Shown piece by piece: positions 22,833-31,526 of a stretch of 42,335 bases of DNA. Both the position numbers and the translations under genes were made by a program. The notes under the pieces are model-generated. The model worked only from the letters and a program-made list of their open reading frames with translations, was not told the DNA's origin and did not search any database. The stretch is from positions 1-42,335 of the IMG/VR virus record IMGVR_UViG_3300048079_000052; one strand, 5' to 3'. Every line of letters begins with the position of its first letter. Position 1 is the first letter of the stretch. Source of the stretch: a virus.

Positions 22833-23401
22833 TACAAAAGCAACCCGTATCCAGCGCGGTCGCTGGCATCTGCCCCGCCGCTCCCGCCGGCCCCAGTTCC
22901 ACCCCCACCTGCGATTCCGCCAGCACCGCCCGAAGCAACCGTTTTCACTGAGAACGTAATCATACTGTCGCCCGTGACGTCCTTGAGCGCCGTAGAAATC
23001 GTCCAATTATTCAGCAGCACGTCGTAGCCAAGATAGAACCGTGTGCTGTACGCCTTGCCGGTAAAAGTTACAGCCGCGTGAGTTGCCACCGACGCTGCAT
23101 TGCGATAGCGCGTCCAACTCGATCCCACTCCCCCCGGCCCATAGACCCGCACCGTCGCATCCGCGCCAGCGTCAATCGAATCTGCTGTACCGTCATTCGT
23201 TGAGTTCTTTACCAGATTGGGTGCCGCGTTCACAGAGGCCAAGATGCCGGTGATGTTGGCAGATTTTCCACTGACGCTCACAGCGGCCAGATCCGTCGCT
23301 TGGCCGATCTTCCTGTATAACTCGCGCAACCAAGCGTCTAAGGCTCTATTCTGCGTCAGCGGGGGCGGATTGAGCGGATTTTGACCGATGGGGAGAGTCA
23401 A
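22832..23401 (-). CDS. Hypothetical tail-associated protein
   Basis: Protein of 189 residues, overlapping the gp10-like stop by 4 bp. N-terminal helical part (NRALDAWLRELYRKIGQ) common in phage neck/tail proteins, then a beta-rich jelly-roll-like region (VRVYGPGGVGSSWTRY, FTGKAYSTRFYLGYDV) and a Gly-rich end. Possible fibre or adaptor component. Confidence 0.6.
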   Translation of the reverse strand: MTLPIGQNPLNPPPLTQNRALDAWLRELYRKIGQATDLAAVSVSGKSANITGILASVNAAPNLVKNSTNDGTADSIDAGADATVRVYGPGGVGSSWTRYRNAASVATHAAVTFTGKAYSTRFYLGYDVLLNNWTISTALKDVTGDSMITFSVKTVASGGAGGIAGGGGTGAGGSGGADASDRAGYGLLL

Positions 23402-24843
23402 TGGGCTGCCGCCTCTGTTTCAAGATAGGCTGAGATCCAAATTTGCTTAGTTGGCTCGGTACATTTCACTTCGTAGACGCGATCCCGCGATTGGCCGAGC
23501 CTGCGCCAGATGGCTCGGCGCGTGTATTCCCCTTGCTTGCCCATACTCGCCCAATGTTCGTCGCTCCACGAATGTCCGCCGTCGTTGCTCCAGCGCAGCA
23601 TCGCTTGCGGATCGCTTCCATTCCCGCTTGCTAGGCCCACGCCAGCTTCGAGGTCAAGCTGAAAGGCGTGGTGTGAGATTCTTGCGCCAACATTGGAGAT
23701 GTGTAGTGCGCGGCGCAGCCGGCTAATCGGCGCTCCATCATCCGTGAACGTACTGTCGTCGAACTGGTAGAGGTTCCCGTTCACATAGTCCCCAACCAAA
23801 TGCCGCGTCCCGTCGAAGATGTGGTTTTCAGCGCGATGCCGCTGCATTGGGCTGCCGTCTACTGGCGTGTAGGTGCGCTCATGCCACAGGCCGCTGGCCA
23901 CGTCAAACGCCCAGGTCGTATCCGCACTGGGGAAGTTCAGGACGTAGAAACTATGACCACGATCCTGATAGGTGTAGGAAGTCGCTGAAGAAATATTCGC
24001 ATACCCAGAGATGGCGAACTCCACAGCATGAGTAGAAATCCGCTGAGGCACGTAGCCCTGCGCTCGCTTGACAATGCCTTCTCCTTTCTCGTTGATGCTG
24101 ACGAAAAACACTGTATTGTCCAGCTTCTGTACCGTGCCGGCAATCGCCCCCTCTTCGAGAAACGCTCCTTGCATCCGCTGGAACGGATTGTCGGCATCAC
24201 CGGAATTAAAGAATACTTCGACCGAGCGATCCCCAAACAGCCATAGTTCGCGGTGGTCTACCAGTAAGGTCAAAAGAACATCCGGCGACCCTTCTGCACT
24301 CCCGAAATCAAGACCATTCCAACTCGTCGCATCCGAGATAGCGGAAAACCAAAACCGCCCCGTTCCAGGTTCGTTCACGATGAGATATTGATCGAGAAAC
24401 TGCACGGTGTTTGCGCCCTTCGGGAACTCAGGGTCAGTGATCTCTACGACAACGCCAGTTGCAAGGTTGAGCGCGTATCCCTTCGCTCCATCTACCAAGA
24501 CCAAGTGAACGCCGTTATCCGCCATGCCGACACGCCCTGAGCCGGTCGTTCCGGTCGCCAGCAAGACAGGAGCAGTGGGCACAGTAACCTCATACAGGCC
24601 AGTCCCGCTGACGGCGAAAACATTTCCCGTTGAAGCGCGATACAAGCCGCGTACCGGCCCAGTGCCTAATGTGGATAATTTCAGAAGTCCAGGGGTTGAA
24701 ACCAATGCTGCAATCTCTCGCTCTTTCGCGGTGCCAAGTGCGTCTAGCTCAGGAAATAAATTCACTGTTCGTTCTGCATTCACATTCACAGAACGGGAAG
24801 TATTTGACGCGCCAATAAAACCCACCCATCGTGTCATCGGCAT
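23398..24843 (-). CDS. P22 gp10-like tail hub / packaged-DNA stabilisation protein
   Basis: Protein of 481 residues. The N-terminus (SVNVNAERTVNLFPELD, then LVSTPGLLKLSTLG) is diagnostic of the gp10 family, and the body shows repeated beta-propeller-like blades (VRGLYRASTGNVFAVSGTGL, LVLVDGAKGYALNL, YLIVNEPGTGRFWFSA). Directly follows the gp4-like gene, as in P22. It plugs the portal and anchors the tail needle/spikes. Confidence 0.85.
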   Translation of the reverse strand: MPMTRWVGFIGASNTSRSVNVNAERTVNLFPELDALGTAKEREIAALVSTPGLLKLSTLGTGPVRGLYRASTGNVFAVSGTGLYEVTVPTAPVLLATGTTGSGRVGMADNGVHLVLVDGAKGYALNLATGVVVEITDPEFPKGANTVQFLDQYLIVNEPGTGRFWFSAISDATSWNGLDFGSAEGSPDVLLTLLVDHRELWLFGDRSVEVFFNSGDADNPFQRMQGAFLEEGAIAGTVQKLDNTVFFVSINEKGEGIVKRAQGYVPQRISTHAVEFAISGYANISSATSYTYQDRGHSFYVLNFPSADTTWAFDVASGLWHERTYTPVDGSPMQRHRAENHIFDGTRHLVGDYVNGNLYQFDDSTFTDDGAPISRLRRALHISNVGARISHHAFQLDLEAGVGLASGNGSDPQAMLRWSNDGGHSWSDEHWASMGKQGEYTRRAIWRRLGQSRDRVYEVKCTEPTKQIWISAYLETEAAAH

Positions 24844-24845
24844 AT

Positions 24846-25619
24846 CTAGAAATCCCCGCGCAAAAAATCACTCAGGCTTGCGCCCCGTCTGGCTGTGAGT
24901 TCCGGGTCGCCATAGAGGTAGAGTGGTTTCTGGTTCAATCTCTTCACGCTGGCCTTGCCTTCCACTGCCGAAATGACCACTTCGGGTGGCGCTGGCTTTC
25001 CGTACTCAGGCGCGAGGCGAATCGCAAGGTTGTGAACAATCGCGTCTTTGTAACCTGGAGGTAGCGCAAGCTCGCTGGTGGTCCCGTCCACAAACACCTG
25101 CGAAAGCATCTGCTCCAAGTAGAGGATGAGCGTGTAGGCGGCGTCCGGCTTCACGTCGAACCGGATTTTTCCCAGCGGGAAGGTCGGCTCGTAATAGAGT
25201 TCTGACGGAATCCCAGAACTGTCAGGAAGCTGCTCGCTGGCCCACTGTTGGAGTGTGAGCACTTCCAATTCCGTCTCAGTCGTGCCAAGAGTTCCGCCAG
25301 TGATCCATGCCTGCCCTTGCTCGATGCGGTTGGGCCGTGGCGCATTGAGTCCTGGTGCGGCCACGCCTGGCCCAATCTCAAAAGGATTCGTGCCAATCGT
25401 AAGCGTGAAGGTGTTACGCGCCAAGACCCAAATGATGAGCTTTTCCGTGTTCCAGACATCCACCATGTCATTGAATGCTTCGAGTCCGTCCTTCAACTGG
25501 TCGGCTGGCAAGGGTTCTCCCGAAGCCACCACGCCAATCAATCGCAGCGCACGTTTGAGGATGTCCTGCGTGCTGCTGCGGACCCGATAGATGTCGTTGA
25601 CTGCGCCTAAGACGGGCAT
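24846..25619 (-). CDS. P22 gp4-like tail accessory factor
   Basis: Protein of 257 residues. N-terminal helices TQDILKRALRLIGVVASGEP and DGLEAFNDMVDVWNTEKL match the gp4/tail-adaptor family; later LPPGYKDAIVHNLAIRLAPEYG is a conserved block. It attaches to the portal ring after packaging and is the first tail-assembly factor. Next to the gp10-like gene. Confidence 0.85.
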   Translation of the reverse strand: MPVLGAVNDIYRVRSSTQDILKRALRLIGVVASGEPLPADQLKDGLEAFNDMVDVWNTEKLIIWVLARNTFTLTIGTNPFEIGPGVAAPGLNAPRPNRIEQGQAWITGGTLGTTETELEVLTLQQWASEQLPDSSGIPSELYYEPTFPLGKIRFDVKPDAAYTLILYLEQMLSQVFVDGTTSELALPPGYKDAIVHNLAIRLAPEYGKPAPPEVVISAVEGKASVKRLNQKPLYLYGDPELTARRGASLSDFLRGDF

Positions 25620-25621
25620 CG

Positions 25622-26356
25622 CTATATCCCCTGCGTAATTCCTATGGTTAGCTTTCTCCGCTGATCCAGCGGCCCGCCAACCGCAGCACCACTGAAAACT
25701 AAGGTCGCATCTATGCCTGCTAGGGTGTAGGTTCCAGGGTTGGCGCTGAGTACGCGGTCAGCGAGAAGGCTTGCCGCCAATCCGGTAATCGTATACGCCC
25801 CTGCGTCCGCAGACAGGAGAAACCCGTGCGCCAGCGTCGCGGCCAAACCCGTCAGCGTGTAACTGCCCGGGTCCGCTGAAATGAGCCGTGTGGCAAGCGT
25901 CTGCGCGGCTAGGCCGGTAATCACATACACACCGGAGTCCGCCGAAATCACTCGCCCGGCGAGCAGCGTAGCGTCGATCCCACTCAGAGCATAAGCCCCG
26001 ACGTTTGCCGAGAGCATTCTTCCAGCGACAACTTCCGCCGCTAGGCCGGTGATCGTGTAGGCCCCAGGATTGGCACTCACCATGCGGTCAGCCAAAAGCG
26101 TTGCCGCCAGCCCGCTAAGGGTGTACACCCCTGGGTCTGCAGAGAGCAAAAACCCATGCGCTAGTGTGGCGGCTAGGCCCGAGACTGTGTAGCTGCCAGG
26201 GTCCGCTGAAACCATACGGGCAGCTAGGAGTGACGCGGCAACGCCGGTGATGCTATAGTTGCCAGGATCAGCGTTGAGAAACGCCGCGGGCGCACCGATG
26301 TTCCGGCCGTGATCGGTAATCGGTGTTGCGGGGAAGCTACGGCCTATGCGGGCCAT
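25622..26356 (-). CDS. Nine-repeat structural protein
   Basis: Protein of 244 residues. After a 26-residue N-terminus (FPATPITDHGRNIGAPAA) it consists of nine tandem 22-residue repeats with consensus xSAxPGxYxxxGxxATLLAxRx. Regular Gly/Ala/Tyr spacing suggests a solenoid or beta-helix. Placed between head-tail joining genes and other virion proteins; probably a fibre, decoration or adhesion element. Copy number may vary between relatives. Confidence 0.65.
   Translation of the reverse strand: MARIGRSFPATPITDHGRNIGAPAAFLNADPGNYSITGVAASLLAARMVSADPGSYTVSGLAATLAHGFLLSADPGVYTLSGLAATLLADRMVSANPGAYTITGLAAEVVAGRMLSANVGAYALSGIDATLLAGRVISADSGVYVITGLAAQTLATRLISADPGSYTLTGLAATLAHGFLLSADAGAYTITGLAASLLADRVLSANPGTYTLAGIDATLVFSGAAVGGPLDQRRKLTIGITQGI
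25685..26278. repeat. Nine tandem 66-bp coding repeats
   Basis: The repeats encode units from LNADPGNYSITG (first) to LSANPGTYTLAG (last). Units 2-3 and 7-8 share the variant AHGFLLSAD, which suggests that a block of five units was duplicated. Divergence between units implies old repeats. Confidence 0.75.
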
Positions 26357-26359
26357 CGG

Positions 26360-26821
26360 TTACGCTCTCGACCATTTCAGCCATGCCAGCACGTTCACGT
26401 TGGCACTGACGTTGATACGCAGTAGGAACGAATCCGCCGCGTCGCCAGGGGACTCCGGCTCCAACCCCAACGGATTTTGCAGCACGAAGACTCCCATGAA
26501 CTGCGGAACGAAGATGCCGTTATGAATCGTGTAGGTCGTGCCCTCGGCAGAGAAGTTTTGCCCCACCGTCAGGCCATGCGCCTGTGCGCGACCCTTGATC
26601 TGGCTGGTGACAGGGGTGCCGACGCTCGTTCCGGCAGTGGTCTCATCGGACGTGCCCCACTCAAAGGTAGCCGGCACAGCTGTTGCCGTCACACCGTCCA
26701 TCGAGACGCCCAACTCGTGAATCGTGATGTAGAACCCTGTCGGGGTAATCAGCTTGAGTACCGTCTTGGCCCCAGCGACCGCAGCAAAAACTGTGTTCCG
26801 GGTTACGTAGACCGCATCCAT
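26360..26821 (-). CDS. Hypothetical virion protein
   Basis: Protein of 153 residues; GAGGAG precedes ATG 26821. Beta-rich (VLKLITPTGFYITIHELGVS, EWGTSDETTAGTSVG, ILLRINVSANVNV-like C-terminus) as in small phage decoration or head-fibre proteins. No enzymatic motif. Confidence 0.6.
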   Translation of the reverse strand: MDAVYVTRNTVFAAVAGAKTVLKLITPTGFYITIHELGVSMDGVTATAVPATFEWGTSDETTAGTSVGTPVTSQIKGRAQAHGLTVGQNFSAEGTTYTIHNGIFVPQFMGVFVLQNPLGLEPESPGDAADSFLLRINVSANVNVLAWLKWSRA

Positions 26822-26832
26822 ATTTTATCTCC

Positions 26833-28128
26833 TCACCACGATGCTGACCGCTCTACGGCTTGCTTGATGATTATTGGGCGCGGCGGAGTAACCACACCAG
26901 CCGCCGCCTCGCCAAAGGAGATGTAGGCGATGGTATGAGCTACCGCAGAATTATTCAGCGTCCAGGTGGTGCGAAAGCCGCTGGCGATGGCGGAAGCGTC
27001 GGCCTCGTCCCATGCGTCGCTTGTCCCTGGGTTGATGGTGTGAAAAGCCTTCGATGAGGAGATGCGCTGTTTCACGATTGTATTCCCACCCGTGGTCTCT
27101 GCGTGTTCTATGGCTACCGCACCCTCGTTGGTGAAGTCTGACCCACCCACCGCCAGCCGCGCATCATCTAGGATGGTTGTACCGGCCACTGCTGTCCGCC
27201 CGAATAGCAGTACACCTTTCACCGTTCCTTGACCTGTGTTCACATCCGATGTGCAATTCAAAGTAGTGCATTTGTCAAAGGTTCCGATGGCGACGTTGTT
27301 GGCTACGTCGGAGAACTTGAAGGCGACAAAATAAAAGCGGAACGCCGCCGCGCTAGTCGCATTGGTCACATTCCACGTCCAGCCATCGGTATCGAAGGTG
27401 ACGAAATCAGCCGCTTTTGAAAGTGCTGCTCCAAAGTTGTCCAATTTGGAGGCGCATTCAGTTACAACGAGCCGCCTTCCTGCCGCGAAAGGAGACATCG
27501 TATCGGCAGTGTCGGCGGATGCTGCCAGTGCCCAGCGGTTCGACGTACTGAGCACCGCGCCAAAGTCACGGATGTAGTCGCCCTCATTGCCGGGAAGTGC
27601 GGCGGTTCGGTCTGACCCACCGAAGAAGTGTAAAAAGTTGGGTTGAAACCCGACGCCCGTAAACGGCTGGTTCCCTGTGGCGGTCGCCCAAGTCCTGTCA
27701 CCTACCAACACGTTGGTAATATCGGTACCACCTAGCACCAAAAAGTAGATGATGATGGCGTTGGTGTCCGAGACCGTCCAGTTTAGGTCGAGGCTGCCAT
27801 TGTTGAAAGCCGTGAGCACAGCGGCCCCTGCAATAGTCGGCGTCACCGAGTCAGACAGGATGGAAATGGCATCCGTCGCCATCCGCACTTCGCTGTCGGA
27901 GGTGGCCAGGTTGTCTGTTTGGTAGGTGGCGATGCAACGGTTTTGCGCGGCAGCAGTGCCCGAGGTGGCCCCGAAGAACTCGCTGGCGTCTACCGAACCG
28001 CCTACTGCCGTCCGGTGCGTGCCCCAGAAATAGGCGACCTTGCCTGTAAAGCTCGGCGAGTAGGGTACATTCTGTGCGCCGGTGCCGCTGCGCTTGGTGA
28101 ATACCCCTTGTGCGACGCTCAGGCCCAT
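26833..28128 (-). CDS. Large hypothetical virion protein
   Basis: Protein of 431 residues, abutting the upstream stop. Ala/Thr/Gly/Asn-rich beta protein (YFWGTHRTAVGGSVD, VGFQPNFLHFFGGSDRTAA, FRFYFVAFKFSDVANN, IAYISFGEAAAG). Related in style to phage surface proteins, with an N-terminal MGLSVAQGVF typical of this class. A surface decoration or fibre role is inferred. Confidence 0.6.
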   Translation of the reverse strand: MGLSVAQGVFTKRSGTGAQNVPYSPSFTGKVAYFWGTHRTAVGGSVDASEFFGATSGTAAAQNRCIATYQTDNLATSDSEVRMATDAISILSDSVTPTIAGAAVLTAFNNGSLDLNWTVSDTNAIIIYFLVLGGTDITNVLVGDRTWATATGNQPFTGVGFQPNFLHFFGGSDRTAALPGNEGDYIRDFGAVLSTSNRWALAASADTADTMSPFAAGRRLVVTECASKLDNFGAALSKAADFVTFDTDGWTWNVTNATSAAAFRFYFVAFKFSDVANNVAIGTFDKCTTLNCTSDVNTGQGTVKGVLLFGRTAVAGTTILDDARLAVGGSDFTNEGAVAIEHAETTGGNTIVKQRISSSKAFHTINPGTSDAWDEADASAIASGFRTTWTLNNSAVAHTIAYISFGEAAAGVVTPPRPIIIKQAVERSASW

Positions 28129-28566
28129 CTAGCTGAAGTCTCCATAGGCGCGATTGAAAATCACGCGAAACTCACGGCTCTCCAGAAACTTGCCGCGCTT
28201 GACACCGATAGCATCTTGTGGCCGGTCAGGAGCTTCGCCCTTGCCAAAACCTTTGAAGCGAAACGCTGGATAGACGATGCCGCTTTGCCGGTCTTTGCCT
28301 GCAACACCTGACGGCGAAAACCAGTAGAAGTCCTCGCCGTGCAGCATATCGCAGTAGTTTCTGATTACGAATCCGCCGTCACGCCAGGTCTCGTATTGCT
28401 CGTCGTACACGATGACGATGATTTGGATGTCCTGCGAGGAGAGACTTGTCCAGTCGATTGAGACTAGCGGAAAGACAATCTTCGCTGTCGAGCCATCGCC
28501 GTAGTAGATGACGACTTCCTTGACGCCCCACTCGCTAAACGGTCGAGTTGAGAGTTGGCCTGGCAT
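28129..28566 (-). CDS. Hypothetical virion-region protein
   Basis: Protein of 145 residues from ATG 28566. Soluble, Tyr/Phe-rich with beta strands (VVIYYGDGSTAKIVFPLVSI, IIVIVYDEQYETW) and a C-terminal KRGKFLESREFRVIF. No family recognised. Confidence 0.6.
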   Translation of the reverse strand: MPGQLSTRPFSEWGVKEVVIYYGDGSTAKIVFPLVSIDWTSLSSQDIQIIVIVYDEQYETWRDGGFVIRNYCDMLHGEDFYWFSPSGVAGKDRQSGIVYPAFRFKGFGKGEAPDRPQDAIGVKRGKFLESREFRVIFNRAYGDFS

Positions 28567-28568
28567 AG

Positions 28569-28733
28569 TTACCCAGAGAGGGATGCACCACGTAAACCAA
28601 TTTCTCCCTTATCAACACTCAACTCAAAGTGGCGGTTGCCACAAACCCGGCACACCCGAACAGTCAGGTCGGGCCTGTCGGTTGGTTGCGGGATTAGATT
28701 CTCAGGCTTGGTACAGCACTCGTTGATGGCCAT
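28569..28733 (-). CDS. 54-residue zinc-ribbon-like protein
   Basis: ATG 28733 with AGAGGA upstream; TAA at 28571-28569. The peptide has ECCTKPENL near the N-terminus and VCRVCGNRHFEL in the middle, giving paired cysteines for a small zinc site, as in short phage structural-region proteins. Fills the gap between two virion genes. Confidence 0.65.
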   Translation of the reverse strand: MAINECCTKPENLIPQPTDRPDLTVRVCRVCGNRHFELSVDKGEIGLRGASLSG

Positions 28734-28741
28734 TGATCCTC

Positions 28742-29182
28742 TTATGCAAGAGTGAATATGGAACCTGTGGTTTCACTCCCATTGAACTTGACCGAAAACG
28801 TCTCCCCCGCCAACAGGGTTAGCGCCGAGCCGTAGTCCCACCAAGCGATGAGCGGCTTGAGCGGGGTAGCCTGCGTAAAGTTCATCAGCACGACGTACTG
28901 GAACGGGCCGATGGAGCCACCGCTCGCTGTCCACACCGCCTTGGTGCCGGTGAGCGTCGCCGTGCCAGTAGTCTCGGCCCAAGTGTTGAGTGTGTCGATG
29001 CCATCTGCTGTGTAGCCGTTGCCAGCGGTGATTTCCGCCAAGTCCGCCTTCACCGCGTCGAGCGAGGCAGACGGCACGGCGTTGCTCAAATAGACATGGA
29101 TCGCGTGCCCGGCTGCGCTGAAATCGTGCTTGGCAAGGCCAAGTTGCTCGACGAAATCCTGAAACTTTTGATACGCAGCCAT
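28742..29182 (-). CDS. Small virion structural protein
   Basis: Protein of 146 residues with GAGGAG before the ATG. The start (AAYQKFQDFVEQLGLAKHDF), then VYLSNAVPSASLDAVKADLAEI and AGNGYTADGID, is a common phage head/tail protein family; the second half is beta-rich (FQYVVLMNFTQATPLKPLIA). Function within the particle not known. Confidence 0.75.
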   Translation of the reverse strand: MAAYQKFQDFVEQLGLAKHDFSAAGHAIHVYLSNAVPSASLDAVKADLAEITAGNGYTADGIDTLNTWAETTGTATLTGTKAVWTASGGSIGPFQYVVLMNFTQATPLKPLIAWWDYGSALTLLAGETFSVKFNGSETTGSIFTLA

Positions 29183-29183
29183 A

Positions 29184-29561
29184 TTATGCTCCTCTCAATG
29201 CTAGTCGAATCTGTTGTTGGCGGTGAGAAGACAACAGTAAATACAGCGTCATCATCAATCCGCGTGCTCGTGAGCCATAAGCCTGCCACACATTCATACG
29301 ATAACCATTGTTAGTCGGGCGAGTCGAAAGATTTCCTCCGAATAGACGCTGAAGTTTAAGAAGTGGCTTGATCTCTTTCTGTGGTACCGAAACCATCTCA
29401 CATCCACGCGCACAACTCTTGGCGCGAATGAAGCAACCCTCACCTTCAAGAAATCCCGCAGCCCATTCCAAGTCCCTCGTAGTGGGAGATACCGCAGCAC
29501 GTGCGATATTGGATTTTGGTTTGGCTGTCCACTTACGAGTAGGAATGTTGTATGCCGCCAC
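29184..29561 (-). CDS. LAGLIDADG homing endonuclease
   Basis: Protein of 125 residues, GTG start with AAGGAG. EWAAGFLEGEGCF (about residues 33-45) is a LAGLIDADG motif with its catalytic acidic residue; the rest (VPQKEIKPLLKLQRLFGG, GYRMNVWQA, RLMMTLYLLLS-like end) follows a single-motif, homodimeric family. Inserted between two virion genes; cuts phage alleles lacking it. Confidence 0.8.
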   Translation of the reverse strand: MAAYNIPTRKWTAKPKSNIARAAVSPTTRDLEWAAGFLEGEGCFIRAKSCARGCEMVSVPQKEIKPLLKLQRLFGGNLSTRPTNNGYRMNVWQAYGSRARGLMMTLYLLLSSHRQQQIRLALRGA

Positions 29562-29572
29562 GGCTCACTCCT

Positions 29573-29911
29573 TTAGTTGTTCGGCGTGCTCGACACTTCC
29601 CGCACTGCTATCTTGGAGAGGAACAAAGTCCCTGTGCCAGAAGAAACAATGCCCGCGATATACGGGTCGCCGTTCGGAAAGGTGTGTACCCGCACATGCT
29701 TCCAGATTTTCGCCGTCAATGGATGGCTGGTTGTTAGCGCGACCACAGCGGAGTTCCCAAACTTGATGAAGCAATCGACACTCGCCCAGAGTTCATAGTT
29801 GGCGTCTACTTCTAACGGTACATTCGCGCTGGTCACGGACAAACTCAAGGTGAGCGGGTTGTCCAGCGGCACAGCAAAATAGGCGACCCGCGGCTGGCCA
29901 GCACTGCTCAT
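29573..29911 (-). CDS. Small beta-rich virion protein
   Basis: Protein of 112 residues; ATG 29911 overlaps the upstream stop (ATGA). Beta sandwich-like (VAYFAVPLDNPLTLSLSV, YELWASVDCFIKFGNSA, GTGTLFLSKIAVREV). A head-fibre, decoration or neck protein is likely. No specific family recognised. Confidence 0.6.
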   Translation of the reverse strand: MSSAGQPRVAYFAVPLDNPLTLSLSVTSANVPLEVDANYELWASVDCFIKFGNSAVVALTTSHPLTAKIWKHVRVHTFPNGDPYIAGIVSSGTGTLFLSKIAVREVSSTPNN

Positions 29912-30213
29912 TTGTAAAGCACCCAATAGGCCAGCGACAATACGGTGTCAATGGTTCTGCGCTTTTCGTTTGGATAAAGAGCTACAAGCAACTGCCGCGC
30001 TTCATCCTTACGACGATCATCCTGGGGCCGCTGGCCGCATTGGGGGCAGAAAGAAATGGTTGCTTCTGTTTTGGCTGCTGCTTGCAATGGCGAGTTCTCT
30101 TTGACCCGCTGGACGCAGAGCAATGCGGCAGGCCACAGAGCTTCTTTCCTCAGACTCCAGAGCTTCCAAATGAGACTCCAGAGTTTCCAAACGGCTTTGG
30201 ATCTTTCAAGCAT
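29908..30213 (-). CDS. Hypothetical protein with Trp-rich tandem duplication
   Basis: Protein of 101 residues, three bases after the upstream stop. Two imperfect 21-bp copies encode VWKLWSL and IWKLWSL. The second half has CPQCGQ and a helical DEARQLLVALYP, TIDTVLSLAYWVLYK. Over the first 60 codons another frame gives a good coiled coil (RLETLESHLEALES), so a frameshift or recoding is possible. Frame choice rests on the start and on the ATGA overlap at the end. Confidence 0.45.
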   Translation of the reverse strand: MLERSKAVWKLWSLIWKLWSLRKEALWPAALLCVQRVKENSPLQAAAKTEATISFCPQCGQRPQDDRRKDEARQLLVALYPNEKRRTIDTVLSLAYWVLYK

Positions 30214-30216
30214 GGT

Positions 30217-31458
30217 TTAGTTCGCTGGCGCTTGCCAGTACCAAATGGATGTCCCTTCTACTTTCTGGGCATCAGGAAGGTTCGCGTGTACTGCTTCCCG
30301 TACACCTTTCCGGTCTAAATCGTGGCCGCAGAGTAATCCACCTGGAGCGATACGTTTGAGCGCATTTCGTAAGTCGCGGCTCACCGAGTCGCAATCATGC
30401 GCTCCGTCAATGAAAATCATCTCCGGATGGAATGTTGCTAGAAATTCAACAACGAGAGGCGCGGAGTGGTCAGCGAAGATTGGGACTACTCGCCCTGAGT
30501 CAATGTGATCTCGCACGTTTTCACAAAAGGCAGGCCAAATGTTGGCCCTTGCATCTGCGGTCATCTCTACTTCTTGCGGTCCTTGCCAGTTGTCAATCGC
30601 AAAGACTGTTCCTATGGTGTTGTCCGCCAGCGCCCGCGTCGAGCGGCCATAGTGCGATCCCAATTCCACAATCGGACTGTACTTGGAAGCCTGCTCTGCG
30701 AGCCATTCCAATTCCGCCGGCGTCATCCAGCCATCAATCGCCAAAGCTCGCGTGATGTCTAGATACTCTCGTGCTCCGCCGGGCTGATGCAGCAAGAAAC
30801 GGTGATAGTTGCCGACAAAGGCTTTGCTTCCGACGTGCTCGAACTCAATGTCGGGATATACCCACAGTTGTCCACCAATGTCCCGCCATCTCTGGCAAAA
30901 AGCATAATCTTCAGTGCGAAACCGGCTGCCAAAAACTCCCATTCCGAAGAAATCATACGCTTCGCTGACTGCTGCCCCCCTCATTTCCACTACGCTCGAT
31001 TCATACTTCATTTCCGGGTAGGCTTTCGATAGACTCTCGAAAACGATACGTTTCAAGCGTGCGAATCCTACCGGCATAAGTTCTGCTTCGATGAGACCAT
31101 CGCGGCCAATAGGAATTCCGTCGACCATCTTGACCTTCACTGGATACCCAATGGCATCGCGTTTAAGCGGATAAATACCGCCGACGATGCCTTCCGGTCG
31201 TTCGAGAATCCTCAGCACGGCGCTGGCATCAAATCCTACATCCGAATCAATAAAAAAAAGGTCAGTCGCTTCGGGATCGGCTAGGAACATTGCGACCAGC
31301 GTGTTGCGCGCAACGGGCAGATAGGGGCAACTCTCAACAATGAATTCTTCGTGGGGAATCTTGGCACCGTTCAACAAATGATAGGCGGCGACAAGCGACT
31401 GATGACACTTTGCCTTGATGCCTCCTTCGAGCATAGGAAGACCGATGACAACTTTCAT
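30217..31458 (-). CDS. Glycosyltransferase-methyltransferase fusion
   Basis: Protein of 413 residues. Residues 1-230: GT-A-like fold, VIGLPMLEGG, PVARNTLVAMFL, FFIDSDVGF with DxD (Asp71, Asp73), GIYPLKRD, AYDFFGMGVFG, EDYAFCQRW, all typical of family 2-like phage glycosyltransferases. Residues 240-413: class I SAM methyltransferase of the Methyltransf_24 type (VELGSHYGRST at 264-274, FAIDNW, FIDGAHDCDSVSRDL, GGLLCGHDL). Lies beside the coat gene, so virion or surface-sugar modification is plausible. Confidence 0.85.
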   Translation of the reverse strand: MKVVIGLPMLEGGIKAKCHQSLVAAYHLLNGAKIPHEEFIVESCPYLPVARNTLVAMFLADPEATDLFFIDSDVGFDASAVLRILERPEGIVGGIYPLKRDAIGYPVKVKMVDGIPIGRDGLIEAELMPVGFARLKRIVFESLSKAYPEMKYESSVVEMRGAAVSEAYDFFGMGVFGSRFRTEDYAFCQRWRDIGGQLWVYPDIEFEHVGSKAFVGNYHRFLLHQPGGAREYLDITRALAIDGWMTPAELEWLAEQASKYSPIVELGSHYGRSTRALADNTIGTVFAIDNWQGPQEVEMTADARANIWPAFCENVRDHIDSGRVVPIFADHSAPLVVEFLATFHPEMIFIDGAHDCDSVSRDLRNALKRIAPGGLLCGHDLDRKGVREAVHANLPDAQKVEGTSIWYWQAPAN

Positions 31459-31526
31459 AGTGCAAGCCTCTAAGAATACGGCTTGGGGCCACCCGTCCCC
31501 ACAGCAAGCAGCCCCAGCCAGTTGTG

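Noticed and set aside
25685-26278. Retron or diversity-generating repeat at the 66-bp array
   Set aside because: No reverse transcriptase gene in the window; the repeats are simple in-frame protein repeats.
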